Shown here piece after piece: positions 7,626 through 17,578 of a DNA stretch of 64,000 nt (position 1 is the stretch's first letter; the number at the start of each line of letters is the position of its first letter). The stretch is from Acidithiobacillus acidisediminis (lineage in GTDB: Bacteria; Pseudomonadota; Gammaproteobacteria; Acidithiobacillales; Acidithiobacillaceae). The stretch lies in the NCBI RefSeq assembly GCF_023277115.1, contig NZ_JALQCS010000001.1, positions 372,001 through 436,000 of the forward strand. The letters run 5' to 3'. Under the pieces are notes generated by a model. That model did no database searches. It was not told the origin of the DNA and was given only the letters and a program-made list of their open reading frames with translations. The position numbers and the translations under genes were made by a program.

Positions 7626-9749
7626 TCAGGATAGTTTTTCCAGACTCACAATGCCAAGTGCCAACCATTTGGTGCCGGTGCTGAACTGAATTTGCACTCG
7701 CCCCTGACGCCCGCCGCCCTCGTAATCCAGGACGGTACCTTCGCCAAATACCGGATGGCGGATCCGCCCACCCAGGGGATAGGGACAGTCACTACGGCTG
7801 GCAACCGCGGGTATGGCCGCGGCCAGCGGTCGAGAAATCCGGGCGCGGGGACGGAGTTCCTCGACTTCCTCAGGCGGGAGATCACGCAGGAAGCGAGAGG
7901 CCAAGGTCAGACGCTCACTACCATGCAAACGGCGGCTCTCGGCGTGGCAGAGGACGAGCTGTTGCATGGCGCGGGTCATGCCCACATAGCAAAGTCGGCG
8001 CTCCTCGGCGAGGCCGGCGGGATCCTCAAGGCTGCGCTGATGGGGAAAGAGGCCCTCCTCCATCCCAACCAGAAACACCAAGGCAAACTCCAAGCCCTTG
8101 GCACTATGCAGACTCATCAACTGGACCGCGTCCTCCCAGGCCTCTGCGCCTCCTTCCCCTGCCTCCAATGCCGCGTGGGTGAGAAACTCACTGAGTAGAT
8201 CACCGGGGACCGGGCTGAGTGCCCGCAATCCATCGGAACTGTCCTGCAGGGCAAAACTACGGGCGGCATTGATCAACTCCTCCAGATTCTCCAGGCGTCC
8301 TTCGCCACGGTCGCCGTCGCGTGCGTGCCAGTCGCGCAGGGGCACCCGTTCCAGAACCCGCAGTACCTGCTCATCCAGGGCCTTGTCGGCACAGACCGCC
8401 GCCAACTGGTCAATCAAGGTGAGAAAGTCGTTGAGCTTACCCTGCCTCAGCTCGCCCGCAGCCTGCCACAAGGATATTCCGCGTTCACGAGCGAGACCGC
8501 GCAGCCGCTCGAGGGTAACGGCGCCAATGCCGCGCGCAGGTACATTCACCACCCGTTCGAAGGCGGCATCGTCATGGCGCTGCAGAACCAGACGCAGATA
8601 CGCGAGAACATCCTTGATCTCGGCCCGCTCGAAGAAACGCAGGCCACCATAGACCCGATACGGCATTCCGGCACGCAAAAGATGCTCTTCAAAGGGCCGC
8701 GACTGGGCATTGGAACGATAAAGGATCGCACAATCCTCGCGCTTTCCCCCCGCCGCCACCCATTGCTCGATGCGACCTACAACAAAACGTGCCTCATCCT
8801 CTTCGTTGAAGGCGCGATAGAGTTGCAGCGGATTCCCTTCTTCGCGTGCGGTCCATAAGGTCTTCCCCAGTCGATCGCTATTCTGCGCGATGATCGCATT
8901 GGCGGCGGCCAGGATGGGCGCCGTAGAGCGGTAATTCTGCTCCAGACGAATCAAGCGTGCCCCAGGAAAATCCTGCTGAAAGCGAAAGAGATTTTCCACT
9001 TCCGCACCGCGCCAGGCGTAGATGGACTGATCATCATCACCGACCACAAACAGGTTTTTGTGCTCTGCGGCCAAACGCCGCAACCACTGATACTGCACCG
9101 CATTGGTGTCCTGAAACTCATCAACCAGAACCTGCTGAAAACGTTCCTGATACTGGGCAAGCAGATCACGATCCTCCCAAAGACGCAGGGCATACAGGAG
9201 CAGATCAGCAAAATCGAGGGCACCAGCCCGCTCGCGCAGCAGCTCGTAGCGTTGGTAAATCTCCAGCAGCGCAGCCGGCACCGAACGCTCTCCGGCCAGC
9301 TCCTGCGGCCCGAGTCCGCCATCCTTCCAGCGGCTGATACGCGCGGCAATCTGTCGTGATGGCCATTGCTTTTCGTCCAGTTGCAATTCGCGCACGGCAC
9401 GGCGCACCAAGCGCTGGCTATCATCGGCGTCGAGCACGGCAAACTGCGCCGGCAAACCGAGCGCTTCGTGGTGCATACGCAACAGACGGTGCGCAATGCC
9501 GTGGAAGGTTCCCATCCACAGTCCCCGCAGATCCATGTCGAGCATGACGGCCAAGCGCTCGCGCATGGCGCGTGCGGCTTTGTTGGTAAAGGTAACCGCA
9601 AGGATCTGTGCCGGGTGGAGGCCTTCTTCGAGCAGATAGGCAATACGGCTGGTAAGCACCCGCGTCTTGCCGGAGCCGGCACCCGCCAGGACCAGCGCCG
9701 GCCCGGGCGCTAGCAATACCGCTTCCCGTTGCCGCTCGTTTAGCTCCAT
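7626..9749 (-). CDS. uvrD: UvrD/PcrA-type superfamily 1 DNA helicase
   Basis: ATP-driven 3'-5' DNA helicase for repair and replication restart. The 707-residue product carries the full motif set in order: NERQREAV, Walker A GAGSGKT (about 27-33), TFTNKAA, VDEFQDTN, GDDDQSIYAWRGA, QNYRS, SLHSAKGLEF and YVGMTRAM. The C-terminal end (HPVFGEGTVLDYEGGG) is the Tudor-like domain of UvrD/PcrA, which argues against Rep. The start was set at ATG 9749, giving MELNERQ as in relatives. The frame stays open a further 600 bases antisense to the cbpA-like gene, but that extension has no helicase similarity. Length agrees with UvrD (about 720). Confidence 0.92.
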   Translation of the reverse strand: MELNERQREAVLLAPGPALVLAGAGSGKTRVLTSRIAYLLEEGLHPAQILAVTFTNKAARAMRERLAVMLDMDLRGLWMGTFHGIAHRLLRMHHEALGLPAQFAVLDADDSQRLVRRAVRELQLDEKQWPSRQIAARISRWKDGGLGPQELAGERSVPAALLEIYQRYELLRERAGALDFADLLLYALRLWEDRDLLAQYQERFQQVLVDEFQDTNAVQYQWLRRLAAEHKNLFVVGDDDQSIYAWRGAEVENLFRFQQDFPGARLIRLEQNYRSTAPILAAANAIIAQNSDRLGKTLWTAREEGNPLQLYRAFNEEDEARFVVGRIEQWVAAGGKREDCAILYRSNAQSRPFEEHLLRAGMPYRVYGGLRFFERAEIKDVLAYLRLVLQRHDDAAFERVVNVPARGIGAVTLERLRGLARERGISLWQAAGELRQGKLNDFLTLIDQLAAVCADKALDEQVLRVLERVPLRDWHARDGDRGEGRLENLEELINAARSFALQDSSDGLRALSPVPGDLLSEFLTHAALEAGEGGAEAWEDAVQLMSLHSAKGLEFALVFLVGMEEGLFPHQRSLEDPAGLAEERRLCYVGMTRAMQQLVLCHAESRRLHGSERLTLASRFLRDLPPEEVEELRPRARISRPLAAAIPAVASRSDCPYPLGGRIRHPVFGEGTVLDYEGGGRQGRVQIQFSTGTKWLALGIVSLEKLS

Positions 9750-9848
9750 GCTTGCCTCATCCCGCTGGTGACTTGAAAAAACGCTGCTGCGCCCCCACTG
9801 TCGCATCAGGTTCATCAGATGCCAGAGGGCATGATACGGGGGGTTCCC

Positions 9849-10796
9849 TTGGAATACAAAGACTACTACCAGATCCTGGGGGTGGCGCGCGACGCCGATG
9901 CCGACGCGATCAAATCCGCCTATCGAAAAATGGCACGCAAGTACCATCCCGACGTGAGCAAAGAGGCCAACGCCGAGGAGCATTTCAAGGAGGTTCAGGA
10001 GGCCTACGAGGTGCTCAAAGACCCGGAAAAGCGGCGTGCCTATGACCAACTTGGCAGCAATTGGCGCGCTGGGCAGGACTTTCGGCCACCCCCAGGCTGG
10101 GAAAATTTCGCCGGAGGCTTTGCCGGCGCGGCCGGCGGCGGGCCGGATATCGGCGGCTTCAGTGATTTTTTTGAGGAGCTCTTTGCCCAGCGTGGGCGAC
10201 GAAGCCCGCATGGCGGTGCGGCATTTCGGATGCGCGGCGAAGACAGCGAGGCGGAAATCCAGGTCCCTCTGGAAGATGTTTTCCGGGGTGCCAAGCGGGA
10301 GATTTCTTTGGAAGTTCCAGTGCGTGGCGCTGATGGACGGGTGCATCGCGAACGCCGCCAACTGAGCATCAAGATCCCGGCCGGCATCACCGAGGGGCAG
10401 CGGCTGCGCATTGCGGGGCAGGGTCAGCCGGGTGCTGGTGGCGGGCCCAATGGCGATCTCTATCTACGTATTCGCTATGCGCCCCATCCGGATTTTCATG
10501 CCGAGGGCAAGAATCTCTTCCACGAGCTCCCTATCAGCCCCTGGGAGGCGGTGCTGGGTGCCTCCGTTGCGGTGCCCACCCTCGATGGTCAATTACGCGT
10601 GAAGATTCCGGCGGGGAGCAGCAGCGGCCAGAAACTACGTTTGGGTGGAAAAGGCCTGCCCGGCCCAAAGGGCGGGGCAGCAGGGGACCTCTATGCGGTC
10701 CTGCAGGTCGTTACGCCGAAACAGATCAGCGAAACAGAACGGGCCCTGTGGGAAAAATTGGCGGCCGAGAGCCACTTTCAGCCGCGCGACGGGTGA
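9849..10796 (+). CDS. cbpA: CbpA-type DnaJ-like co-chaperone / curved-DNA-binding protein
   Basis: J-domain co-chaperone of DnaK. Residues 1-67 form the J domain with the essential HPD (KYHPDVSK). A Gly/Phe-rich linker follows, then two substrate-binding beta domains ([28 protein letters not shown]), with no zinc-finger domain; this is the CbpA/DjlA-free class II layout. The start was set at TTG 9849 because relatives begin right at M-x-x-KDYY and a G-rich ribosome site (9838-9843) lies five bases ahead. In-frame ATG codons at 9819 and 9831 would add ten or six unrelated residues. It is divergent from uvrD and convergent with the GGDEF gene. Confidence 0.88.
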   Translation: MEYKDYYQILGVARDADADAIKSAYRKMARKYHPDVSKEANAEEHFKEVQEAYEVLKDPEKRRAYDQLGSNWRAGQDFRPPPGWENFAGGFAGAAGGGPDIGGFSDFFEELFAQRGRRSPHGGAAFRMRGEDSEAEIQVPLEDVFRGAKREISLEVPVRGADGRVHRERRQLSIKIPAGITEGQRLRIAGQGQPGAGGGPNGDLYLRIRYAPHPDFHAEGKNLFHELPISPWEAVLGASVAVPTLDGQLRVKIPAGSSSGQKLRLGGKGLPGPKGGAAGDLYAVLQVVTPKQISETERALWEKLAAESHFQPRDG

Positions 10797-10802
10797 CCAA
10801 GT

Positions 10803-12665
10803 TCAGGGGCGGGAAAAGCAAACCACTTGGTTTCGCCCTTGTCTCTTGGCCTCAAACAGGGCGTGGTCGGCGGCCTGCAGCAAGTCGTCACTGGACTGCA
10901 TCTGCGCATCGCGGCTCGCCACCCCAATACTTACCGAGATCACGTGTTCCAAGCCAGTCCAAGTCTCTGCTGCAGCCAGACGGGCACAGATTCGCTGCGC
11001 TAACACCTCCACCCCCTGCAAATCGGTTTCTGGACAAAGGATCGAAAACTCGTCTCCACCAATGCGGCAGGGAACATCCTGATGCCGGGCGAAATCGCGC
11101 AATACGCTGGCAACCCTGCGCAAGACCTCATCGCCGCCAGCGTGCCCCAGGGAATCATTGATACTTTTGAAGTTATCCAGATCCAGGAGCATCAGCGCCA
11201 GATTTTTCTCCTGCCGCTGGGCGAGGGTCCATTCCTGCCGTAAGCGTTCGTCGGCATAGCGACGGTTGCGCAGGCTGGTCAGCGGATCCGTCAGCGCCGC
11301 CTGACGCAGATCCCGATTGATCTCTGCCAGGGAACCCGTAAAACGACGCATCCGTTGCTGGCGCTGCGCATATTTTTGCCGTGCCTCGCGGCGGCGGTAG
11401 GCGCGCTGCAGGTGTTTCTGAAGGGCCTCGCATCGCAATGGTGTGCACTCATAGGCATCGACCCCAAGCCGAAACAACAACGCTTCACTCTGGGCGTCCA
11501 GTGCTTCGCCATAAAGAAGCAGGTAAGGCCCAAACACCGCATCCAACCCGGCCAGAAGATCCTTGATCTGTTCCGCATGCTGGGGGTGATAGGCAACAAG
11601 GAGCAGATCCAATCCATTGGGCACCGATACCGCTGGCATCTCAAGAAACGACAGCAAATTGAGGCACTCTGGCGGCAGATCTGCCTGTTCGCCCAGGCAA
11701 AGCACAGACAGTTTGGAAACATCGTCAGACGATACCTCTCGCTCCACCGCCAGCGACTTCCAGTCCAAGGGTTCAGAGAGCAGCGGAGCGGCCTCCTGCA
11801 GCAGATCCTGCCAATGCTCCCAATTCACCATGAGGCGCGATAACTGCTCTTGCAGCAGCAGGTCATCCACGCCCAGAGCCTGGGACTCTACCACCAGCCG
11901 CTGCACGTCCTCTACTCGCTCGGGGTTATCCAGCAGGCACATTCCCGCCATGCCCTGGCCTAGGCGCAGCAGGCGCGCCAGGTACAGAGGCCGGCTGGCA
12001 TCAGGAAATGTGCTCAGCGCCTGCGGATGCGATTGATGGAAGACCGCCTCGACGAAGACGACCGGCAATCCCCATTCTTCTACCAGCAAGGAAGACAGTT
12101 CATCCTGATCGATCCCATACTGCTGACGTTCCGCCTGCAATCGCACTTCAATGTCGTTGCATCCCTCAAGCGGTGCGGCCAACTCGACATAGCTCTCCGT
12201 GAAGAGGCTCACCAAGGCCAGCTCACCCACTTTTGCCAGCAATGCGACGACAAAAATTTCATCTGCATTTACCTGCCCAAGGTGCTCGGCCAGGGCTTGG
12301 GTCGCGAGCGCAGCCAGCAGCGCGCGTGTCCAAAAGTGGGGATAATCAAAGCCGGCAACGCGGGGCGTGGTCGATTGCAGAAGGGCCAAAGCCAGAATCA
12401 AGCGTTTGATTTGTGCCTGGCCCAAAACCAGGATCGCATCGGCAACCGCCACGATGGGTCGCGAGCGCGTACGAATGGAGACATTCGCGAGCTGCAACAA
12501 GCGCGCGTTGGTCGCAGGATCGGACTGCAGCACCCGGACCAATTCACGACTGTCCACTTCCTCCTGCTCCAACAGGCGCAATGCTTCCAGGTACACGCCT
12601 TTCGGCGACGGAAGTTTACCGCCCTGTCGATATTGCGACAGCCAGTCTGCGTTCCTGGTCGTCAT
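10803..12665 (-). CDS. HDOD / degenerate receiver / GGDEF diguanylate cyclase
   Basis: Probable c-di-GMP synthase with regulatory front end, 620 residues. Residues about 15-210 are an HDOD domain (ELVRVLQSDPATNARLLQLA). Residues about 330-440 look like a receiver fold that lost its phosphorylation site: LDLLLVAYHP stands where LDLLLLDxxLP is expected, and GVDAYECTP where GADDYxxKP is expected. After a short helical linker the GGDEF domain (about 460-615) has an intact active site IGGDEF preceded by RHQD, the RxxD inhibitory site. ATG 12665 is preceded by GGGGA; an in-frame TTG at 12680 is an alternative. Output activity is inferred from intact motifs; the input signal is unknown. Confidence 0.85.
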   Translation of the reverse strand: MTTRNADWLSQYRQGGKLPSPKGVYLEALRLLEQEEVDSRELVRVLQSDPATNARLLQLANVSIRTRSRPIVAVADAILVLGQAQIKRLILALALLQSTTPRVAGFDYPHFWTRALLAALATQALAEHLGQVNADEIFVVALLAKVGELALVSLFTESYVELAAPLEGCNDIEVRLQAERQQYGIDQDELSSLLVEEWGLPVVFVEAVFHQSHPQALSTFPDASRPLYLARLLRLGQGMAGMCLLDNPERVEDVQRLVVESQALGVDDLLLQEQLSRLMVNWEHWQDLLQEAAPLLSEPLDWKSLAVEREVSSDDVSKLSVLCLGEQADLPPECLNLLSFLEMPAVSVPNGLDLLLVAYHPQHAEQIKDLLAGLDAVFGPYLLLYGEALDAQSEALLFRLGVDAYECTPLRCEALQKHLQRAYRRREARQKYAQRQQRMRRFTGSLAEINRDLRQAALTDPLTSLRNRRYADERLRQEWTLAQRQEKNLALMLLDLDNFKSINDSLGHAGGDEVLRRVASVLRDFARHQDVPCRIGGDEFSILCPETDLQGVEVLAQRICARLAAAETWTGLEHVISVSIGVASRDAQMQSSDDLLQAADHALFEAKRQGRNQVVCFSRP

Positions 12666-12712
12666 TTCGTTCCCCGGCAAACCTTGGCAATTTTTCAGTA
12701 GGATATACTAGC

Positions 12713-13390
12713 CTAATTTTTACAAAATGCCGTACCCGATAAATCCATTTGCGCGTGACTTTCGCTGTGTCCTTCCGCGATTGGGGCTGGCACGGCCCGT
12801 TCTGCCGCGAGAAAAACGGGTGCCACCCCAAGAGGGTGTAAGGGGACGCTGCTACGCAAACGACCATCCTTGATACCTCCCCAAGAGAGACCGAGATTTT
12901 GACATGCCGCTTGCGCCTCCTGCACAAAGCGGTGCAACATCTGCGCCTGGGCCTGCCGCTGCGCCGCCGCAATGGCAGCACTAGAGGCTTGAGAGTGCAA
13001 GGAGCGCAACTGCAGCCGCGATTGGAGCGTCGCCAATACTGGCAAGAGAACTTTCGGGTCGGCACGCAAGGATAGATTTCCCTGCATCTGCCAGTCCTTG
13101 TCCCCCTGCTGACCACTACTGTAGCCCACTAATTGCCAGTGAATATCCGTAAAAGCAGCCAATTGCCCCTCGGCCCAGCGTAGATCGGCATTCACCGCGC
13201 TTGCTGCTTGGTCTGCCCGACTCTTGACGGCGGTCGCACTCAGCTCGGCGACAAGCTCACTATTGGCAACAGAATAGTTCTGCGTAAGCTGTAATTCTAC
13301 CTGCGGCTGGGTATTTGCGGTCTGCGCCCAAGCCGCGGGAGCCACCATAAAGGTGACGGCGGCCAAGCCATTGCATAGGGTTTTCACCAT
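12713..13390 (-). CDS. Secreted SIMPL/DUF541-like protein
   Basis: The 225-residue product has a clear signal peptide (cleavage near AAWA-QT). The body resembles SIMPL-domain periplasmic proteins. A region rich in alternating strands is followed by an Ala-rich helix AAIAAAQRQAQAQMLHRF and a Leu/Gly stretch (NLGLSWGGIKDG), matching the family pattern of regularly spaced Ala then LG..LG. The start at ATG 13390 has AGGAGA seven bases ahead; an upstream ATG at 13405 overlaps that site. Function of the family is poorly defined. It lies 47 bases upstream of the HDOD-GGDEF gene on the same strand, so the two may be co-transcribed. Family call is moderate. Confidence 0.6.
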   Translation of the reverse strand: MVKTLCNGLAAVTFMVAPAAWAQTANTQPQVELQLTQNYSVANSELVAELSATAVKSRADQAASAVNADLRWAEGQLAAFTDIHWQLVGYSSGQQGDKDWQMQGNLSLRADPKVLLPVLATLQSRLQLRSLHSQASSAAIAAAQRQAQAQMLHRFVQEAQAACQNLGLSWGGIKDGRLRSSVPLHPLGVAPVFLAAERAVPAPIAEGHSESHAQMDLSGTAFCKN

Positions 13391-13727
13391 TGTTGTTCTC
13401 CTCATAAAAGTTAGGGCGTCACGCAGGTAAGGAAGTGTGCCCGGGGACGTATCCTAACCGCCCGCTTTTACATTCTCCAACTTGCAGATAGTTTACTCCA
13501 GACTTAGTCGATTTAGGTGAGCTCAAGGTTGTCGTCTCCTTCCTAGCATTATGACCAGATTCGCCCGCCCCTGCGACTGCAAGTGATGGCTTGGGGCAAA
13601 CACACCCATTCACAATGATAGTCGGTAGCATTACAATCAAAAGGGTAGTAGGACTCTGATACCTCGGACCGAACGTGTTATTCGGCAATGCGGGACGCTA
13701 TGCGGCAATAGTCATCAGGAATCTCTT
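13391..13727. other. Intergenic stretch, no supported gene
   Basis: About 340 bases upstream of the SIMPL-like gene. An 89-codon minus-strand frame (13419-13688) is open, but has no recognisable family. The stretch should contain the SIMPL-like promoter on the minus strand; I could not define one. Confidence 0.4.
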
Positions 13728-13868
13728 ATGAATGCAAAACATCCCGGGAAGTGGATTTTTGGGAAAGCAACTTATTCAGCGGATAATGTGCCCATTTTTT
13801 CTGGAAATTGTTACTGCGAAGACTGCCAATGTTCATCTGGATTCGAATTTTTGGGAAAAGTTTTTTAA
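13728..13868 (+). pseudogene. Short Mss4/GFA-like zinc-domain fragment
   Basis: A 46-codon frame beginning at ATG 13728 with AGGA eight bases ahead. Its C-terminal half reads NCYCEDCQCSSGFEF, which looks like the CxCxxCQ..SG core of the glutathione-dependent formaldehyde-activating (GFA/CENP-V, Mss4-like) fold. That family is normally 110-160 residues with a second Cys pair, so only a slice is present and it stops at TAA 13866-13868. The stop overlaps an ATG of the next frame (TAATG). It is best read as a remnant in an AT-rich patch, though a genuine mini-protein cannot be excluded. Confidence 0.4.
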
Positions 13869-13879
13869 TGGAGGTCATT

Positions 13880-14092
13880 TTGGCAAAGAGATTCTTCGGA
13901 TTTGTCGTAATTTCAGGCGTTCTCAGTCTCTGTTGCGGGTGTACGTCACAGCAACTCTATACGACTGGACAGTCCTACCAACGCAATCAATGCCTGCAAA
14001 CTCCCAATCAAGGAGATCGGGACGACTGTTTGAGCAGACCAAATACAGCATACGAACAATACAAGCGTGAAACTGGTTCGGATAATAAATGA
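13880..14092 (+). CDS. Small lipoprotein
   Basis: The 70-residue product has a basic start, a hydrophobic helix and a lipobox (LSLCCGC-TSQQ), then a short mature part with paired Cys (NQCLQT...DDCLSRP) and YEQYKRET near the end. It resembles the small envelope lipoproteins of gammaproteobacteria that carry a QRNQC...C...YDxYKR pattern. TTG 13880 was chosen because GGAGG (13870-13874) lies five bases ahead; ATG 13868, overlapping the previous stop, is the alternative. Base composition is much lower in GC than the flanks, which suggests transfer or an older island. Function unknown. Confidence 0.6.
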   Translation: MAKRFFGFVVISGVLSLCCGCTSQQLYTTGQSYQRNQCLQTPNQGDRDDCLSRPNTAYEQYKRETGSDNK

Positions 14093-14265
14093 TGACAGTA
14101 TGATTCTGAAGAACCTTTCGTCTAAGAAACAGCCCCCGGAACTATCAGGCAATTGGGGATGGCCAAATGCTCATCCTCAATATATGCACTAAGCACCGGC
14201 CGGTCTTGCCCAAGTCGGGAGCAAACTTTATTGCCTGCGAACACCAATGACAGTACAACCACCAG

Positions 14266-16101
14266 CTATTCCACGGTCACCGCTTTGGCCAAATTGCGCG
14301 GGCGATCGACGTCGGTGCCTTTGACGAGCGCGGCGTGGTAGGCCAGTAGTTGCACGGGAATGGCGTGGAGGACTGGCGAAAGCAGGCCGACATGCCGCGG
14401 CAGGCGAATGACATGCACCCCGTCGCCTGGCTCGTAGTGACTGTCGAGGTCGGTAAAGACGTAAAGTTGACCACCGCGCGCGTACACCTCCTGCATGTTC
14501 GCCGCCAATTTCTCCAACAGCTGATCATTAGGGGCGATGACCACCACCGGCATCTGCCGATCGACCAGGGCCAGGGGGCCATGCTTCAGCTCCCCGGCGG
14601 GATAAGCCTCGGCGTGGATGTAGGAAATCTCCTTGAGCTTCAAGGCACCTTCCAGGGCAATGGGATAATGCAGGCCGCGCCCGAGAAATAGCGCATGCTC
14701 CTTGTCGGCAAACTGACTGGCCCACAGTTGAATCTGTGGCTCGAGATTCAAGGCTTGCTGGATGCTCCCCGGCAGTTGGCGCAAGGCCTCGCGGTGTTGC
14801 TGCAGCGCATTCGCGTCCACTCGCCCGCGCAAAACCCCCAGACTCAGGGCCAGCAGATACAGCGCCACCAGTTGGGTGGTAAAGGCCTTGGTCGAGGCGA
14901 CACCAATCTCTGGCCCGGCGCGGGTCAGAAAACGGAGCGCAGAAGCGCGGGGAATGGCACTTTCGGCGACATTACAGATGGATAGGGTCTGGACATGCCC
15001 GCGCGCCTGGGCATGGCGCAGCGCCTCGTAGGTATCGAGGGTTTCGCCAGACTGAGAGAGCGTCACGATGAGCTGGCGCGGATCCGCAATGCTTTCGCGG
15101 TAGCGATACTCATGGCCCAGCTCCGCCTGCGCGGGAACGCCCGCGATGGATTCGAGCCACTGCCTACCTACCAAGCTCGCGTAGTGACTGGTGCCCGACG
15201 CCAGAAACAAGACCTTGTCGATTTGCCGGATGCGCTCTGTCGCTCCCGCACCCCAGAGCTCTTCGATCGAGAACTCCATCCCCAAGGCGCCCTCCAGGGT
15301 ATCGGCAACAGCGCGCGGCTGTTCGTAGATCTCCTTTTGCATGAAATGACGGTACGGGCCAAGATCGATGGCCGCTGAACTGAGCTGACTCCAATGCTCC
15401 TCACGCTGCAGCGGGACAGCATCAACATCTTGCAGCACAACCTGGTCCTGCTGTAGTCGGGCAAAATCCCCATCTTCCAGGTAGACCACGCGGCGCGTCA
15501 CCGGAAGCAGTGCCGCGACATCCGAGGCGAAGTACCGTCCGTTTTCCCCCAGACCCAGCAACAAGGGGCATCCCTTGCGGTGGAGGATCAGCTCCTTGGG
15601 ATCCTGGACGCTCAGAACCGCAAAGGCATAGGCGCCCTGAAGCTCGCGGCTAGCCGCTTGTACTGCGCTGAGCAAGGTCGGCAGTTGCTGCCGATACCAG
15701 TGGATCAGATGGACAATGACTTCGGTATCCGTCTCGGACTGGAAGGCATAACCCAAGGCCTGCAGACGACCGCGCAGATTCTGATAATTTTCGATAATGC
15801 CATTGTGAACCACGGCAATCTCGTCGTGCGAGATCAATGGATGCGCATTCTGCTCCGCGATGCCACCGTGCGTAGCCCAGCGCGTGTGGCCAATTCCCAC
15901 CTGGCTGCGGAACCCTTCCTGACCGTGCACGGCCGCCAGCTCTGCCACCCGACCGACACTCCGACGGCGCTGCAGTTTGCCCGCAGCATCCAAAAAGGCC
16001 AGTCCCGCCGAGTCATAGCCGCGATATTCCAGCCGCCGCAGCCCCTCCAGAATGACCGGGACAATGTCTGCTGTCGTGATACCACCAACAATTCCGCACA
16101 T
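14266..16101 (-). CDS. glmS: Glutamine-fructose-6-phosphate aminotransferase (isomerising)
   Basis: Makes glucosamine-6-phosphate from fructose-6-phosphate and glutamine, the first step to UDP-GlcNAc for peptidoglycan and LPS. The 611-residue product starts MCGIVGG with the catalytic Cys1 after Met removal. It has the glutaminase domain (about 1-240) and two SIS isomerase domains (about 285-425 and 455-600), including [13 protein letters not shown], and ends in [11 protein letters not shown], the invariant C-terminal tail. Length matches E. coli (609). It lies 22 bases downstream of glmU, probably in the same transcript. No glmS ribozyme-like leader is seen, as expected outside Firmicutes. 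Confidence 0.97.
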   Translation of the reverse strand: MCGIVGGITTADIVPVILEGLRRLEYRGYDSAGLAFLDAAGKLQRRRSVGRVAELAAVHGQEGFRSQVGIGHTRWATHGGIAEQNAHPLISHDEIAVVHNGIIENYQNLRGRLQALGYAFQSETDTEVIVHLIHWYRQQLPTLLSAVQAASRELQGAYAFAVLSVQDPKELILHRKGCPLLLGLGENGRYFASDVAALLPVTRRVVYLEDGDFARLQQDQVVLQDVDAVPLQREEHWSQLSSAAIDLGPYRHFMQKEIYEQPRAVADTLEGALGMEFSIEELWGAGATERIRQIDKVLFLASGTSHYASLVGRQWLESIAGVPAQAELGHEYRYRESIADPRQLIVTLSQSGETLDTYEALRHAQARGHVQTLSICNVAESAIPRASALRFLTRAGPEIGVASTKAFTTQLVALYLLALSLGVLRGRVDANALQQHREALRQLPGSIQQALNLEPQIQLWASQFADKEHALFLGRGLHYPIALEGALKLKEISYIHAEAYPAGELKHGPLALVDRQMPVVVIAPNDQLLEKLAANMQEVYARGGQLYVFTDLDSHYEPGDGVHVIRLPRHVGLLSPVLHAIPVQLLAYHAALVKGTDVDRPRNLAKAVTVE

Positions 16102-16123
16102 GATACGCCCACCCTCTGTTCGT

Positions 16124-17503
16124 TTACGACGGTGTACAGGTTTTTTTCGGCCCCTGCCAGTGCGGGATCGATTTTTGCGGACTACGGCTCAGCGTCAAGC
16201 CTCCCGCTGGAACATCCCGCGTGATGGTGCTGCCCGCGCCGATCGTTGCGCCAGAGCCAATCGCGACCGGTGCAACCAACTGCGTATCGGACCCCACGAA
16301 AACCTGATCACCAATCAAGGTACGGTGCTTGTGTACTCCGTCATAGTTACAGGTGATCACCCCGGCGCCGATATTTACCCCCCGACCAATCTCGGCGTCG
16401 CCCAGATAACTCAAATGATTGGCCTTGCTGCCCTCCCCCAAAATAGTCTTTTTGGTTTCGACAAAATTTCCTACATGGGCATGCGCACCAATCAGCGATC
16501 CGGGCCGGATACGGGCGAAAGGACCGATACGTGCAGCGGCCCCAATCGACGCCTCCTCAAGCAAGGAGTACGGCAGAATTTCGACGTCTGCCGCAATTTC
16601 GCAGTCGCGCAGGATTGCCCCGGCACCAATGCGCACCCGATCCCCCAGGCACACCTTGCCCTCGATAATGACATTGGGCTCGATCCAGCAATCTGCACCA
16701 AACTGCAAGGTTCCGCGTAGATCCAGACGTTCGGGGTCCGCGCAACGCAGGCCGGCGCGCATCAGTTCCTGCACTTGCTGGCGTTGATAATAGCGTTCTG
16801 CGGCCGCAAGCTGCGCCGGGTCATTCACCCCCAGGGCCTCCTCCGGGTCGGGAAGGCGATGACCGTGGACCGGCACCCCTTCCGCCCGGGCGAGGGCGAC
16901 GACATCGGTCAAATAGTATTCGCCTTGCGCGTTACTGGGTTGTAGGCGCTCAAGCCAGGAGCGCAAGGGCGCCGCAGGCAGCAACAGTATTCCCAGATTG
17001 ACTTCCGCCACGGCGCGTTCCGCACTGCTACAATCGCGCTCCTCGCGAATGCCGAGCACTTCCGCCTGTGCCCCCCGCAAAATGCGACCGTAGCCGCAAG
17101 GGTCCGGCAAGAGCCCGGTGCATAGCCCCAGAGCATTCGCCGGCGTGCTGTGAATGAATTGCTGCAGGGTATCCGCCCGTAGCAATGGGACATCCCCATA
17201 GAGGACCAGGACTCGCTCCGCATGCTGCAATCCAGGCAACGCTTGACGCACAGCATCACCAGTACCCCGTTGCTCCTCTTGTTCGTGCCAGAGGAGATCC
17301 CCGTCTTGGGCAAAGGCTGAACGTACTGCTGTTGCAGCATACCCCACGACGATGTGGATTTGGCGTCGCTCGGGTAGTTGTCTGGCGCTCGCCAGCACGT
17401 GCGCCAGCAATGGTCGTCCGGCGAGGGGCTGCAAGACTTTGGGCAGCGGCGAGCGCATCCGAGTACCTTTCCCGGCAGCCAAAATGACGACATCGATAGT
17501 CAT
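16124..17503 (-). CDS. glmU: Bifunctional GlcNAc-1-P uridyltransferase / GlcN-1-P acetyltransferase
   Basis: Cytoplasmic enzyme making UDP-GlcNAc in two steps, following GlmS and GlmM. The 459-residue product has an N-terminal pyrophosphorylase domain with [17 protein letters not shown] near residue 9 and the GTGDAV and YGDVPLL motifs. A C-terminal left-handed beta helix of hexapeptide repeats (about 250-440) includes NFVETKK and the acetyltransferase region [20 protein letters not shown] 17503 follows GGAG by six to seven bases; the longer open frame upstream adds unrelated residues. A terminator-like hairpin separates it from atpC. Confidence 0.96.
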   Translation of the reverse strand: MTIDVVILAAGKGTRMRSPLPKVLQPLAGRPLLAHVLASARQLPERRQIHIVVGYAATAVRSAFAQDGDLLWHEQEEQRGTGDAVRQALPGLQHAERVLVLYGDVPLLRADTLQQFIHSTPANALGLCTGLLPDPCGYGRILRGAQAEVLGIREERDCSSAERAVAEVNLGILLLPAAPLRSWLERLQPSNAQGEYYLTDVVALARAEGVPVHGHRLPDPEEALGVNDPAQLAAAERYYQRQQVQELMRAGLRCADPERLDLRGTLQFGADCWIEPNVIIEGKVCLGDRVRIGAGAILRDCEIAADVEILPYSLLEEASIGAAARIGPFARIRPGSLIGAHAHVGNFVETKKTILGEGSKANHLSYLGDAEIGRGVNIGAGVITCNYDGVHKHRTLIGDQVFVGSDTQLVAPVAIGSGATIGAGSTITRDVPAGGLTLSRSPQKSIPHWQGPKKTCTPS

Positions 17504-17516
17504 GCGGATCTCCATA

Positions 17517-17550
17517 GAAAAAGGCCCCAGCACGCCGACGCGCTGGAGCC
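17517..17550 (-). terminator. Rho-independent terminator between atpC and glmU
   Basis: Read on the minus strand, GGCTCCAGC and GCTGGGGCC form a nine-base stem (one G-U pair) with extra GC pairing inside, followed by TTTTT. It lies just downstream of atpC and 14 bases before glmU, so it may end or attenuate the ATP synthase transcript. Confidence 0.65.
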
Positions 17551-17578
17551 GCAGATGATGGAATGCAGGACCGAGATC

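Noticed and set aside
9750-10361. Upstream extension of the uvrD frame to 911 codons
   Set aside because: It is antisense to the cbpA-like gene, has no helicase similarity, and UvrD proteins start at MELNERQ-like sequence.
13419-13688. 89-codon minus-strand frame with a possible hydrophobic start
   Set aside because: No family, no clear ribosome site, odd composition; kept only as an intergenic note.
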